From assembly GCA_934635225.1 (NCBI GenBank), contig CAKTYZ010000033.1, positions 1 to 10,156 of the forward strand: 10,156 nt of DNA. Direction: 5' to 3'. Positions 1-7,750 of this stretch are shown here, piece after piece. The position numbers were made by a program, and so were the translations under genes. This DNA is from an uncultured Kiritimatiellota bacterium (GTDB lineage: Bacteria > Verrucomicrobiota > Kiritimatiellia > RFP12 > UBA1067). The notes below the pieces were generated by a model. It ran no database searches and was not told where the DNA came from. It was given only the letters and a program-made list of their open reading frames with translations. Positions within the stretch are counted from its first letter, which is position 1; each line of letters begins with the position of its first letter.

Positions 1-1060
1 AACGCCCCCCCCCCCCCCCGGTTTGTGAACAAAAAGCAACACTTCCAAGAAGTTTCTTTCGACTTCCGCGAAAGCCCGCCGTCACATCCGGATTGAAGAT
101 TACAGGCCGTTCCAATGACGATGACGCCCGATAGACAGTCTCGCGAGCAGACAGCAAATGCCAGTTGTTCCCCGAAACGTCAGTCCCGTCGAAGTAGGCG
201 CCGTTCTCGGCGTTCAGCGGCCAAAGCGCCAGAACGGATGAAGCGGATGTCCCGTCCGCTGCGCACATGAACTGCCGGGGCGATAACGCACCCTCGCTGA
301 GACGAACGCAATCGACAAGCCCTTGAAAAGTCTCTCCAGTTGACGAGTCTCCCGCAAGGCAGAAACGGCTGTCACACGTCTGACCGGAGGGAGGAACGTC
401 ATTGAACGCCGATTTCTGCAAGATCCCGTCCAAGTAGAAGTCCCAGCGCCCGTTACCGTCCGTCGAATCGTAGACAAGCGCGGCGTGCCGCCAGTCGCAC
501 CAGTCGCTCAAGTCTCCGGACAACGCCGCCGAGACGATCACGCTCGTCTCGTTCTTCGCCAGCACCTCTATGAACCAACTCTGGCCATTCCGGGCCAAAA
601 AGCATTTCCAGCCACGCGCCTGGAACGATCCCCAAAGAGGCTGTCGCCCAAACGTCGTCACGCGCCCCGAACGTTCCGGTCTGAACCAGCCTTCAAGCGT
701 CCAGCTCTTCGTCAGCGGAAACGAATTCCCCAAATTGTCCCTTCGCATGTAGCTCGACTCCCCTTCCCCGAAGAAAGACCCGACATTCCCGTTCGGCAAC
801 GCGACGGTCGGATTTGCGGGGCTTCCGGAAAAGGCGCAGTCTGCCGACGGGCGAACCTTCGAGGCCTTGAAGGACACGGAGTCCCAAACGCCACCGTCCA
901 ATGACGCTGTGCCAACGGAATCCCGAACGTCAATCAGGCCCATGTCTGGGGAAATCCCCGGCAGACGGTCAAGTTTCCAGTAGCTGACAGTCGAAGCCTT
1001 GGACGCGACCGGGCAAGCGGCCAACAGAATCGACAGCAGACATATGTTGATGTTTTGCAT
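1..1060 (-). CDS. Exported LamG-domain (concanavalin A-like) protein, C-terminus cut by the window edge
   Basis: I translated the minus strand from ATG at 1060 and found no stop down to base 1 (353 codons), so the 3' end is missing. The start follows an AAGGAG Shine-Dalgarno at 6 bases spacing. Residues 1 to about 23 form a hydrophobic signal sequence. Cleavage could follow SKA (residues 20-22), but LLAAC (12-16) also resembles a lipobox, so a lipoprotein is possible although the n-region has no positive charge. Residues about 114-265 have the LamG jelly-roll pattern: WTLEGWFRP (119-127), WRHAALVYD (190-198), FYLDGIL (208-214) and a closing strand with GLVDCVRLSEGALS. At about 278 a second, similar unit begins (ALWPLN ... 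DVSGNNWHL). Such domains bind or display carbohydrates, and the substrate here is unknown. The gene is separated from the operon upstream of it by a terminator and its own candidate promoter. The last codons, in the C run, are doubtful. Confidence 0.8.
   Translation of the reverse strand, partial: MQNINICLLSILLAACPVASKASTVSYWKLDRLPGISPDMGLIDVRDSVGTASLDGGVWDSVSFKASKVRPSADCAFSGSPANPTVALPNGNVGSFFGEGESSYMRRDNLGNSFPLTKSWTLEGWFRPERSGRVTTFGRQPLWGSFQARGWKCFLARNGQSWFIEVLAKNETSVIVSAALSGDLSDWCDWRHAALVYDSTDGNGRWDFYLDGILQKSAFNDVPPSGQTCDSRFCLAGDSSTGETFQGLVDCVRLSEGALSPRQFMCAADGTSASSVLALWPLNAENGAYFDGTDVSGNNWHLLSARETVYRASSSLERPVIFNPDVTAGFRGSRKKLLGSVAFCSQTGGGGGR
5..19. repeat. 15-base C homopolymer at the left edge
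   Basis: Bases 5-19 are C, preceded only by AACG. On the minus strand this is a G run inside the LamG reading frame and would encode glycines. Together with the G run at the right edge it looks like outward-facing poly-G read tails kept by the assembler rather than genomic sequence, but a true G tract is not excluded. Confidence 0.9.
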
Positions 1061-1066
1061 GGAGCT

Positions 1067-1072
1067 CTCCTT
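1067..1072 (-). promoter_or_regulatory. Ribosome binding site of the LamG gene
   Basis: The minus strand reads AAGGAG followed by six bases and ATG at 1060. It sits at the end of an A/C-rich stretch (1071-1091, pattern CAAAACAAAACACAACAAAA on the minus strand) that should stay unpaired. This fixes the start of the LamG gene and argues against the 73-codon frame starting at 1155. Confidence 0.75.
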
Positions 1073-1091
1073 TTGTTGTGTTTTGTTTTGG

Positions 1092-1122
1092 CTTTCCGCC
1101 GACAGGATCGGCGTTCGGAAAG
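1092..1122 (-). promoter_or_regulatory. Hairpin at the 5' end of the LamG leader
   Basis: On the minus strand an outer stem CTTTCC/GGAAAG encloses a 4-base bulge (GAAC) and an inner perfect stem GCCGA/TCGGC with a 5-base loop (TCCTG). With the -10 box at 1124-1129, transcription would start near 1116-1118, so the inner stem would sit almost at the 5' end of the mRNA. It is followed by A/C-rich sequence and not by a T run, so it is not a terminator for this strand. A role in mRNA stability is inference. Confidence 0.5.
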
Positions 1123-1123
1123 T

Positions 1124-1155
1124 AGTATAGCATATCTCACAGGAGATATCGCCAA
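1124..1155 (-). promoter_or_regulatory. Candidate sigma-70-like promoter of the LamG gene
   Basis: The minus strand has TATACT (1124-1129), one base from TATAAT. The best -35 candidates are TTGGCG (1150-1155, spacing 20, too long) and GCGATA (1147-1152, spacing 17, poor match), so the -35 is weak and may need an activator. An A/T-rich segment lies just upstream. The 64-base distance to the ATG and the terminator immediately upstream support a transcription start here, but promoter consensus in this lineage is uncertain. Confidence 0.5.
1132..1149. promoter_or_regulatory. Perfect inverted repeat in the promoter spacer, possible operator
   Basis: ATATCTC and GAGATAT form a perfect 7-base inverted repeat around the 4-base centre ACAG, lying just upstream of the candidate -10 box. 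Its size and place fit a dimeric repressor or activator site. No regulator is encoded in the window and only one copy was noticed, so function is inference. Confidence 0.4.
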
Positions 1156-1163
1156 TAAAACGC

Positions 1164-1198
1164 AAAAAAATCACGCCAACAGAACGAATGCTGGGGCG
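1164..1198 (-). terminator. Candidate rho-independent terminator of the four-gene operon
   Basis: The minus strand carries CGCCCCAGCA, a 7-base loop (TTCGTTC), then TGTTGGCGTG, giving ten paired positions with one C-C mismatch and two G-T wobbles, followed by A and seven T. It starts 54 bases after the TAG stop of the 926-residue protein. Position and T run are right; the imperfect stem makes it moderate in strength. Confidence 0.6.
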
Positions 1199-1251
1199 CG
1201 GGACTCCAGATCCCCTCCTTCGCGTCCAAGTGCCTTTAATCCATGACTATC

Positions 1252-4032
1252 CTATGGAAGCCGACCGACCCAAATGTAGTCGATTCGAGCCGTGCCCGTG
1301 ACGGGCTCACCATCAGACGAGAATGAGATCTTCAGTTGTTTCACCTCACCCGCCATCGGCATCGGAACGGTGTAAACCGTGTCTTCCGAGTCATGCGGCG
1401 TGACTTCAAACGAAACGCTGCGCACAAGGTCCCATGTAGGCTCGCGACGCGTTTGCCACCAGATGCGCAGACGACGCGACGACGTGCCGTTCTGCATCCG
1501 GATGCGAATCGCGTTCGCCTGATCGGAACGGAACGTCACGCCAAGGCCTCGCGTGTCGGACGTGACGATCGCCGCACGACCGCTTTCCCGCACGGCGACG
1601 ACGAAATAATCGCCGCAGGCGGTCTTTACGGGATAGGACTCCGCGTCCCAGAAGGAAGACTTCCCGACGAAATGAACGTAAGCCGTCCCCGTCTCGACGG
1701 CCGTCCAGCCCTGCGTGTCAAGATTCCGTGAGAAGTCCCAGGCCCGAACCGTGCGCGCGCCGGGCGGCAGCACGTGGACTGCTGTCCGCGCGGTGCGCCA
1801 AAGGATTCCGTTGTCGGCTTTCACGTTCACGCGATAGTCCCCTTCAAAAGGAAACGTCGCACGCGTGCGCGAGATGGAGGGATCTGCAAATGCGGCATCC
1901 GAAGGGCCTTCAATCGTCTCCCACGCGACAGCGGCGTTCGGATCGTCGACCTTCGCCCAAAGAGCCACTTCTCGCGCGTCCGTCCAGACCTCGCCGCACG
2001 CCGTCACCGACGGCGGGTCTCCCAGCGGGAACGCGGCGTCAAGGTCTTCCGAGAAATCAAACGTGCGATTGCCAGTGAGCGTCCAGCCCTGCGCCGCGCA
2101 CGTCTCGTTCGTGTAGAATGCAACGCCGGGAAGAAGCACGTACCCATTGTCCTCGATGCGACCCCCCGCACAGGCTATGTCCGGCGAGGTGTTCGGGAGT
2201 CCCCAGACCTGAATTTCCGCCGGCCCGTTCTTGAACGCCCAGTTGTTGCGGTCAAACCGGCAATGGCGAATCCACAGGTTACGCGTTTGCGGACGATGGA
2301 GACCAAGTATCTCAATAGCCGCTCCCGCGTTGTTGCGGAACGTGCAGCGCTCAACGAGACAGTTCTCGCCCGAGGCCTCGAAATCGATTCCGCCCTGGTC
2401 TGGCGAGCCAGAGTCCGGCTGATCGAGAAAATGGCAGCCCCGGACGACAAAGCCGTCGTTTCCCGCGAGCATAATGCCCATCGTGCCCGCAGACGCCTGC
2501 CATCCCGCAGCCTCAAACACACAGTCTGTCATCCACGAGCGGCTCGCACGGTTGCACGGATGCGGCGACGTATTGGGCGCATAGGCATCGTGGCAGTACA
2601 TGCGGTTGACGAACGTCTCCGTCCCGCGCACGCTGAAACCGCCTGAACACTGATAGGCCTCACAGTCGCGCAGGACGATGCTGCGAGGCGTTCCGTCGGC
2701 GACCGAAAAACCGACGGAGCGCATGCCGGCGGGAGGGTCGTCCGCGTTCCATTCGGGAATCCCATGTGCACGCAAGCGGTAGTTTCCCTCGATGTGATGC
2801 GCCAGGCACCGCTCGACGAGGATGTTTCCACTGTCCGGCGAGGCGCATGTCACCGCCAACCCTGCGCCCGCGTTGCAGACGATCAGGTCGCGAATCGCGA
2901 GATACGAAGCGTCTGGCACGGTCAGACATCGCTCGTGGGGATGTCGGCTTCGTCGAATCTGCGGACGCATTCCCTCGCCGTAGGCGCCGACTTCCGCCCA
3001 GTTGTCTGGACTTCCCTTCGCCCGAAACGTCAGTTCCTCGCGGAAGACACAACCACGCTTCAGAAGCAGACGCTCGCCCGGACCCAACACAAGCCCCGCC
3101 GCATTCCGAAACGTCCGCCAAGCCGTCTGTGGGGTCAATCCGTCGTGCGCGTCATTTCCAGCTGCCGAGTCGACATGCCATGTCCGTGTCGGACGAACCG
3201 GCGGTTGCCATGCGTGCGCCGAGAGGTCGGGATCCGCCTCGGGCAAGAAGACAATCCGCTTCGTCGCCCGAACAAGCGGACGAGACACGTCCGTCGAAAC
3301 GAAAGGCTCGTCAACGGGACGGATGACAAAATCGACGAAAGCCAGCCCGTTCGTTCCGGGATCGACCGTCCATGCGAGCGAATGTGTCGCACCCTCGGCG
3401 AGAGGAGGAATCTCGACAGACGATGGCGTCACGGCAACGCCGTCACGCCCGATTGCCGTGAGACGGCATGCGCCAAGAGGCTTGCCGTCGTTGAAGAGCA
3501 CGCCCTCCAGCGTCGTCGGCGCACCGAGGCGCGGCAAAAGTTCACGCGTGCGGAACATGCCGAATGACAGCAAGGCCTTCGGCTCATTCTTCAAGATGAA
3601 CTTCGACACGTCCGCCCGCCCCTGTTCGCCTAAGACAAGTGGCGACGCGGTCATTGCGCATCGTCCTCGACGCAGAATCGGCTCGCATCGCGTACCGTTC
3701 ACATCCAGCACGCTCGCGCGACCATTCCAGCCGCCAGCGATTCGATAGGCGCACCCCGGCATGACTGCCATCGACACGGAGGCACGCGGCTCCCAGCCGC
3801 CATTCAGGCAGACGAAGAAGCAAAAAGCTCCACGTCCGTCTGCCTGTACGTCATAGCGCAACCAATACTCGCCGCGTTTCGTGATGAGCGAAACCTGCCC
3901 AGTCGGCGCGGACAGGAATGTCACCTCACAAGAGAAACGAAAGCCCGGCCGCAAATGGTCATCCACACCGACGGCGGAAGCCCGTATCGCACAAAAGGCC
4001 AGTGCCATTGTCAGGAAAATCACGTTTTTCAT
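1252..4032 (-). CDS. Exported multidomain right-handed beta-helix protein with a C-terminal sugar-binding-like domain
   Basis: 926 residues, ATG start 26 bases after the GH127-like stop, with GAGAG 9 bases before the ATG. A signal peptide spans residues 1-20 (ending RASA). Domains in order are: LamG-like about 25-145; CARDB-like beta sandwich about 165-260; a right-handed parallel beta-helix about 284-660, opening with the common HVDSxxGNDxxDGLTPxTAW entry and a YGEG turn (351-354); a PKD-like segment about 673-756 (GDYRVNVKADNG); and about 763-926 a jelly-roll domain of the WDF ... GW ... IRIRM ... IDYIWV type often seen at the ends of planctomycete and verrucomicrobial secreted proteins. 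The helix has a cysteine repeated at an equivalent coil position (C409, C457, C504, C533, C563, C591). It may be a polysaccharide lyase, a glycosidase or a non-catalytic binder; I cannot assign a CAZy family or name catalytic residues. It is the last gene of the operon. Confidence 0.8.
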   Translation of the reverse strand: MKNVIFLTMALAFCAIRASAVGVDDHLRPGFRFSCEVTFLSAPTGQVSLITKRGEYWLRYDVQADGRGAFCFFVCLNGGWEPRASVSMAVMPGCAYRIAGGWNGRASVLDVNGTRCEPILRRGRCAMTASPLVLGEQGRADVSKFILKNEPKALLSFGMFRTRELLPRLGAPTTLEGVLFNDGKPLGACRLTAIGRDGVAVTPSSVEIPPLAEGATHSLAWTVDPGTNGLAFVDFVIRPVDEPFVSTDVSRPLVRATKRIVFLPEADPDLSAHAWQPPVRPTRTWHVDSAAGNDAHDGLTPQTAWRTFRNAAGLVLGPGERLLLKRGCVFREELTFRAKGSPDNWAEVGAYGEGMRPQIRRSRHPHERCLTVPDASYLAIRDLIVCNAGAGLAVTCASPDSGNILVERCLAHHIEGNYRLRAHGIPEWNADDPPAGMRSVGFSVADGTPRSIVLRDCEAYQCSGGFSVRGTETFVNRMYCHDAYAPNTSPHPCNRASRSWMTDCVFEAAGWQASAGTMGIMLAGNDGFVVRGCHFLDQPDSGSPDQGGIDFEASGENCLVERCTFRNNAGAAIEILGLHRPQTRNLWIRHCRFDRNNWAFKNGPAEIQVWGLPNTSPDIACAGGRIEDNGYVLLPGVAFYTNETCAAQGWTLTGNRTFDFSEDLDAAFPLGDPPSVTACGEVWTDAREVALWAKVDDPNAAVAWETIEGPSDAAFADPSISRTRATFPFEGDYRVNVKADNGILWRTARTAVHVLPPGARTVRAWDFSRNLDTQGWTAVETGTAYVHFVGKSSFWDAESYPVKTACGDYFVVAVRESGRAAIVTSDTRGLGVTFRSDQANAIRIRMQNGTSSRRLRIWWQTRREPTWDLVRSVSFEVTPHDSEDTVYTVPMPMAGEVKQLKISFSSDGEPVTGTARIDYIWVGRLP

Positions 4033-4058
4033 CGTTACACACTCTCACGCACCACTTT

Positions 4059-6065
4059 TCAGAAAAGCGTGGTAAAGGCGTTCTCGCCCGTGCACCACGT
4101 GTCGGCTGACGGATAGTCGCAGACATCCGCCATGACCGTCTCGTCTCCGCGACGGAAACGCAGCCGCCACGCTCCCCAAACGCCCTCGGCGGGGATCCTC
4201 TCCGCCGCAAGCGTCCAAAGCCCCTTCGACTGGAGACCGTCGTTCACCGACTGCGCCACGAAGACCTCCTTCTTCGGCGTGCCAAGCCGCACGCTTCTTG
4301 CAAGCAGGAGCGGCCCGCGCAAGACCTGCGCATAGGGCTGCGTCACGAAGAGCGGCTTGAGGTCGGCCTCCGTCTTCGGGTCGCACCAGCGGCGGCGGCG
4401 GTAGTCGTCCGGCGACACGACGTCCGTCGCCGGACGGCACGACCCCTCGATGCGCGGCGCCATGTCGAACGTGAGCGTCCACGACGAAGCGCCTGCGGGG
4501 GCATTGGCCTCGGCCCATCCTGGCGTACGCACCGTGCGCGAGACGCCTGGCCCCGACAGCGCAAGTTTCGGGCACCACGCCGGCACGCGGAATCGCACCT
4601 TCCCCGGTTCGGCCCTCACAAGGCGTACCGACACCTGGTCGCCGACAGGATAGCCGCCGGCAATCTCCACTGAATCCCCGCCAATCCGCGCGGATATGTC
4701 ATGGTAGAGCGCGACATGGAGCGTTCCCGCCGCATCGTGCGCAAGGACGGCCTCGGCGGCGTCCATGAAGCCGCGCGGCAAGTTGTTCACGCAACAGTGC
4801 TGCAGCCTCATGCCGCTTTGCGGCGGCGCAGGCTGATGCCGCCCGTGGCTGCGCACACAGCGCGCGCCCCATGCGCCGTCGGGACGGACGGACGCGAGGA
4901 AGGTATTGCAGAACGTCGCCTCGAACGCGTCCATGTACCGCGCCTCGCCCGTAACGAGGTAAAGGTCGAGATTAAGACGCATCCAGTGAATCGCGTCGCA
5001 CGGCTCGCTCACACCGTTCAGGGCGCGGCGCGCCGTCACGAACTGGTCGTTGTAGCCAACCGAGCGGCAGAGGTTGATCTCGCCCGCGCGAATCAGTCCC
5101 TGCATCCCCGCCGCGACCGCGAGAGCCGCGTGATCGCCTGTCACGCGATGAAACTCCACAAAGCCGTCAAGGACGCTCATCATCTCGTAGGCCTTGCCCC
5201 ACTTGCCGGTTTCCGCCGGATGCCAGGCGTCGAGCGGAAGCGACTCGGCAAGCCTCGCCGAGAACTGCGGTGCACGACTCTCGCCATCCGAAAAGTATCC
5301 GACGATCTCACGCGCGTAATCTATATATTCCCGTCTGCCCGTGTCCGCATAGAGCCAGAGTAGCGGTTTCAGAATTGAGCACGGCGGCAGTCCTCGCATT
5401 GTTCCCGTCCCCGTGTCGCACAGCTTGAGTCCAAGGCGGCGCAATGTCGCGATCTCGTTCGCCATCGCACGGTCGGCGGCGTCGAGAAGTCGTCGGTCGC
5501 CCGTCAGTCGCCAGCACGAAAGGAGACCCCAGAGCGTGTACTTGCGGCACCAGAGATTCCAGTTCCAGGTGCAATCCCAGCCGACGCGGCGACGCGCCTC
5601 CTCCAGCGGGAGCGGCAGGATGCCGTCCGGATTCGTGTAGGTGCCGAGGTAGCCGTCTGGACGCTGAAAAGCTACAAGCCTCAAGCCCTCCTCGTGCAGG
5701 AAAGACCGGAGCGCGGCATCGCCTGTGCAATTGGCAACGCGACACGCGCTGATCATGAGCTTGCCCCAAAACTCGCCCTTCCACATGCCGACGCCGCCGT
5801 AAAAGACGTCATCGTCCGGGTGCGCAAAGGCATCACGCGCCTCCTTCCAGACCGCCTCCATCGCGTAGTCCGAAAGAACACGTCGCGCGAACAGACGGTC
5901 TTGAAGCCGACCGACGAAGCCGCCGACCCGCACATCGCCAAGGCGGGCGGGGACGAGCGCGTCTTGCACGGCGGCCGGAACGGGCGCCGACGCGGCAACG
6001 CCAGTTCCTGCCGCACACGGAACGGCAAAACCCAACAGAACGACAGCCCGGACGGCTATGCGCAT
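4059..6065 (-). CDS. Exported GH127-type protein (PF07944), probable beta-L-arabinofuranosidase family
   Basis: 668 residues, near the size of characterised GH127 enzymes. Residues 1 to about 25 are a signal peptide. The body is the alpha/alpha barrel of PF07944: GMWKGEFWGKLM (93-104), RPDGYLGTY (135-143), WCRKYTLWGLL (172-182), KAYEMMSVLDGFVEFHRVTGD (291-311 region). Established for HypBA1 of Bifidobacterium longum: zinc is held by Glu338, Cys340, Cys417 and Cys418, Cys417 is the nucleophile and Glu322 the acid/base. Here SEPC gives E354 and C356, and HCCVNN gives C424 and C425, so the zinc-thiolate site is kept. The acid/base position appears to be D340 (NDQF), an unusual change if the alignment is right. 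A beta-sandwich C-terminal region follows (about 445-668). The reaction is inferred to be removal of beta-L-arabinofuranosyl or a related sugar; PF07944 also contains enzymes with other specificities. The start overlaps the GH110-like stop. Confidence 0.85.
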   Translation of the reverse strand: MRIAVRAVVLLGFAVPCAAGTGVAASAPVPAAVQDALVPARLGDVRVGGFVGRLQDRLFARRVLSDYAMEAVWKEARDAFAHPDDDVFYGGVGMWKGEFWGKLMISACRVANCTGDAALRSFLHEEGLRLVAFQRPDGYLGTYTNPDGILPLPLEEARRRVGWDCTWNWNLWCRKYTLWGLLSCWRLTGDRRLLDAADRAMANEIATLRRLGLKLCDTGTGTMRGLPPCSILKPLLWLYADTGRREYIDYAREIVGYFSDGESRAPQFSARLAESLPLDAWHPAETGKWGKAYEMMSVLDGFVEFHRVTGDHAALAVAAGMQGLIRAGEINLCRSVGYNDQFVTARRALNGVSEPCDAIHWMRLNLDLYLVTGEARYMDAFEATFCNTFLASVRPDGAWGARCVRSHGRHQPAPPQSGMRLQHCCVNNLPRGFMDAAEAVLAHDAAGTLHVALYHDISARIGGDSVEIAGGYPVGDQVSVRLVRAEPGKVRFRVPAWCPKLALSGPGVSRTVRTPGWAEANAPAGASSWTLTFDMAPRIEGSCRPATDVVSPDDYRRRRWCDPKTEADLKPLFVTQPYAQVLRGPLLLARSVRLGTPKKEVFVAQSVNDGLQSKGLWTLAAERIPAEGVWGAWRLRFRRGDETVMADVCDYPSADTWCTGENAFTTLF

Positions 6066-6078
6066 CAGAACGACCTCT
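6065..6078 (-). promoter_or_regulatory. TGATG stop/start overlap with ribosome binding site
   Basis: On the minus strand the TGA of the GH110-like gene (6065-6067) and the ATG of the GH127-like gene (6063-6065) share one base. AGAGGT (6073-6078) lies 7 bases before the ATG, inside the end of the upstream gene. This arrangement is typical of translational coupling and implies the two enzymes are made together. Confidence 0.8.
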
Positions 6079-7741
6079 GGTCAGGGGTGATCGCCGCGGC
6101 TCCCGTCAGCTCGCAATTCACCGTCCGCACGTCGGGACAGTTCGTCACGCCGTCTGGCGCAAGCGCGTTATGCGCGAAACGGTTGTCTCGGATGTCCAGC
6201 CCCCTGACCGCCGAAGCGTAAATGCCACGCGTGCCGTTGTCGTGAAAATCGTTGCCGCAAATCAAGATGTTCTCGTGGACACCCACCGGGTACTCCGCCG
6301 CACCGACGTCATGGCTCGCCTTGATGACGAGCGCGCCAAGATTCGCAGTCGTCGGGAGGGTTCCGCAACGCGTGAACGTGCAGTTTCGGATTATGACGTC
6401 CTTTGCAGGGCCAACCTCGTTCCAAGTCAAGATGTCAGGCGCGATGAGGAGCCCGGCAAGCAGGTGGCCGCTGAAGCGGCAATTCTCGATCCGCATGTCC
6501 TGTGACTGGAGGAGAATGCCGCGCGCACGCGAGTTCTCGAACGTGCAATCCGTCACCCTCACCTTCGGGTAGGACGCATGGTTCGCGAGAACGTCGCCAA
6601 CCGCCAGCGTCCCCTCAAGGCACGTCACACGCCCGCATCCCTTGTGGTGTCCGTCGATGACGAAGCTCCCCTTTTCCAGAAAGGTCTTCGGGTCGTAGAC
6701 GACGATCTTGTCCCCCGTACGCGCCCAGTTGTCGGCGTGCAGACGCTCACCCGCGAAACGCGTGCGCCGCCGGATATCGAGTGCACCCGTCACTGGATCG
6801 TACGCCTTGACGAAACCCGCAAGCGAATGCACGTTCAGCGCATCGTCGCCAAGCCCGCGAAAATGGCAATCCTTCAGGACGAGCTCGCCTGAAAGCCCCT
6901 CGACGTGGATGCCATCGGCGTTTCCCGTGAAAACCTCCTTCGCACCCGCCGGCGCACGGACGACAAACCTCTCGAATGTCGCATTCCGGCTACGCATGCG
7001 AATCCGCACGATGAAGCTCGCGCTTCGCTCGACCGTGATGTCGCGGAAGACCATGTCCTCGCAGTCGGAGAGGAGAAAGACATGTCGCCCTGACTTCAGA
7101 TAGCGGTAGACAATCCGCTGGCCCGGCTTCAGTTTCGCGTAGTCATACCGCCACGCCGGCGATCTCTTGCGACGCGGACCCCGTGCGCGGATCGTCCGAG
7201 ACCCGACAATCTCGTAGGGTGTCTCTTCTTCGCAGATGAGCGCCGAGTCCGGCGCACCGTCCGCACCGATGCTGTTGGCCGCCGCGAAGACCTGCCGCGC
7301 ATCTATCTGGAAACCTGAGTCAATCTCAACGTCGTACGTATCGTTCGCGGCATCGACCGCGACGACCGTCCCGTTGCAGTTGACGGGACGGTCAGTCGTA
7401 AACGCAAGGTTCTCGAACGTGATGCCCTTCAGGTTGCGGCAGACGAAACCCAGCGCCGTACGTGTCATCGCCTCGACGGGCTCAAAGCGGATGACGAACC
7501 GCGCCCCCGTCTCACCGCGCACGAGGAGATCATGCCGATTGGAGACAACAAGTGCCGTATCAATCGGGTAGTCCCCCGACGCAAGGCGAATCTCCGCACC
7601 ATCCGGCGCGGCGGCAAGAGCCCGCTGCACGTCATCTCCCGGGGCAAGGCGGACGACAGGGCGGGGCACGGCGAACGCCGACAGCGCACAACAGGCGACC
7701 GAGACGAGCGCCCACGCATCAATCAGGAATTTCTTCTTCAC
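6065..7741 (-). CDS. Exported GH110-like right-handed beta-helix protein, probable alpha-1,3-galactosidase family
   Basis: 558 residues when started at GTG 7741. A further in-frame GTG at 7768 would add nine residues, but it has no Shine-Dalgarno and would bury the signal peptide start; from 7741 the protein begins M-KKK followed by a hydrophobic core and an AFA cleavage site near residue 24. The beta-helix carries segments resembling GH110: DGIHVEG (276-282), GLGDDALNVH (296-305), NSRARGILL (403-411), and LTWNEVG followed by DVIIRNCTF (438-444, 448-456). An insertion of about 85 residues between the second and third segments matches the extra beta domain of GH110 enzymes. GH110 members such as the Bacteroides fragilis enzymes cleave terminal alpha-1,3-galactose by inversion, acting on blood-group B or linear alpha-Gal epitopes or algal galactans. 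D299/D300 and E442 are conserved-looking acidic residues, but I cannot confirm catalytic roles. The fallback name is right-handed beta-helix protein. Confidence 0.7.
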   Translation of the reverse strand: MKKKFLIDAWALVSVACCALSAFAVPRPVVRLAPGDDVQRALAAAPDGAEIRLASGDYPIDTALVVSNRHDLLVRGETGARFVIRFEPVEAMTRTALGFVCRNLKGITFENLAFTTDRPVNCNGTVVAVDAANDTYDVEIDSGFQIDARQVFAAANSIGADGAPDSALICEEETPYEIVGSRTIRARGPRRKRSPAWRYDYAKLKPGQRIVYRYLKSGRHVFLLSDCEDMVFRDITVERSASFIVRIRMRSRNATFERFVVRAPAGAKEVFTGNADGIHVEGLSGELVLKDCHFRGLGDDALNVHSLAGFVKAYDPVTGALDIRRRTRFAGERLHADNWARTGDKIVVYDPKTFLEKGSFVIDGHHKGCGRVTCLEGTLAVGDVLANHASYPKVRVTDCTFENSRARGILLQSQDMRIENCRFSGHLLAGLLIAPDILTWNEVGPAKDVIIRNCTFTRCGTLPTTANLGALVIKASHDVGAAEYPVGVHENILICGNDFHDNGTRGIYASAVRGLDIRDNRFAHNALAPDGVTNCPDVRTVNCELTGAAAITPDQRSF

Positions 7742-7750
7742 AACAGTCTG

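Noticed and set aside
485..904. 139-codon plus-strand frame and other short frames over the first 1.1 kb
   Set aside because: The minus-strand LamG frame covers this region with a signal sequence, ribosome binding site and domain pattern; the others are shadows.
1092..1122. Hairpin read as a terminator
   Set aside because: On the minus strand it is followed by A/C-rich sequence, not a T run, and on the plus strand there is no gene to terminate.
934..1155. 73-codon minus-strand frame beginning in the intergenic region
   Set aside because: It is out of frame with the LamG gene, begins upstream of the candidate promoter start and has no ribosome binding site.
1774..3748. Several plus-strand frames of 186 to 290 codons opposite the 926-residue protein
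   Set aside because: They overlap one another, are Arg-rich and structureless, and oppose a gene with a signal peptide and recognisable domains.
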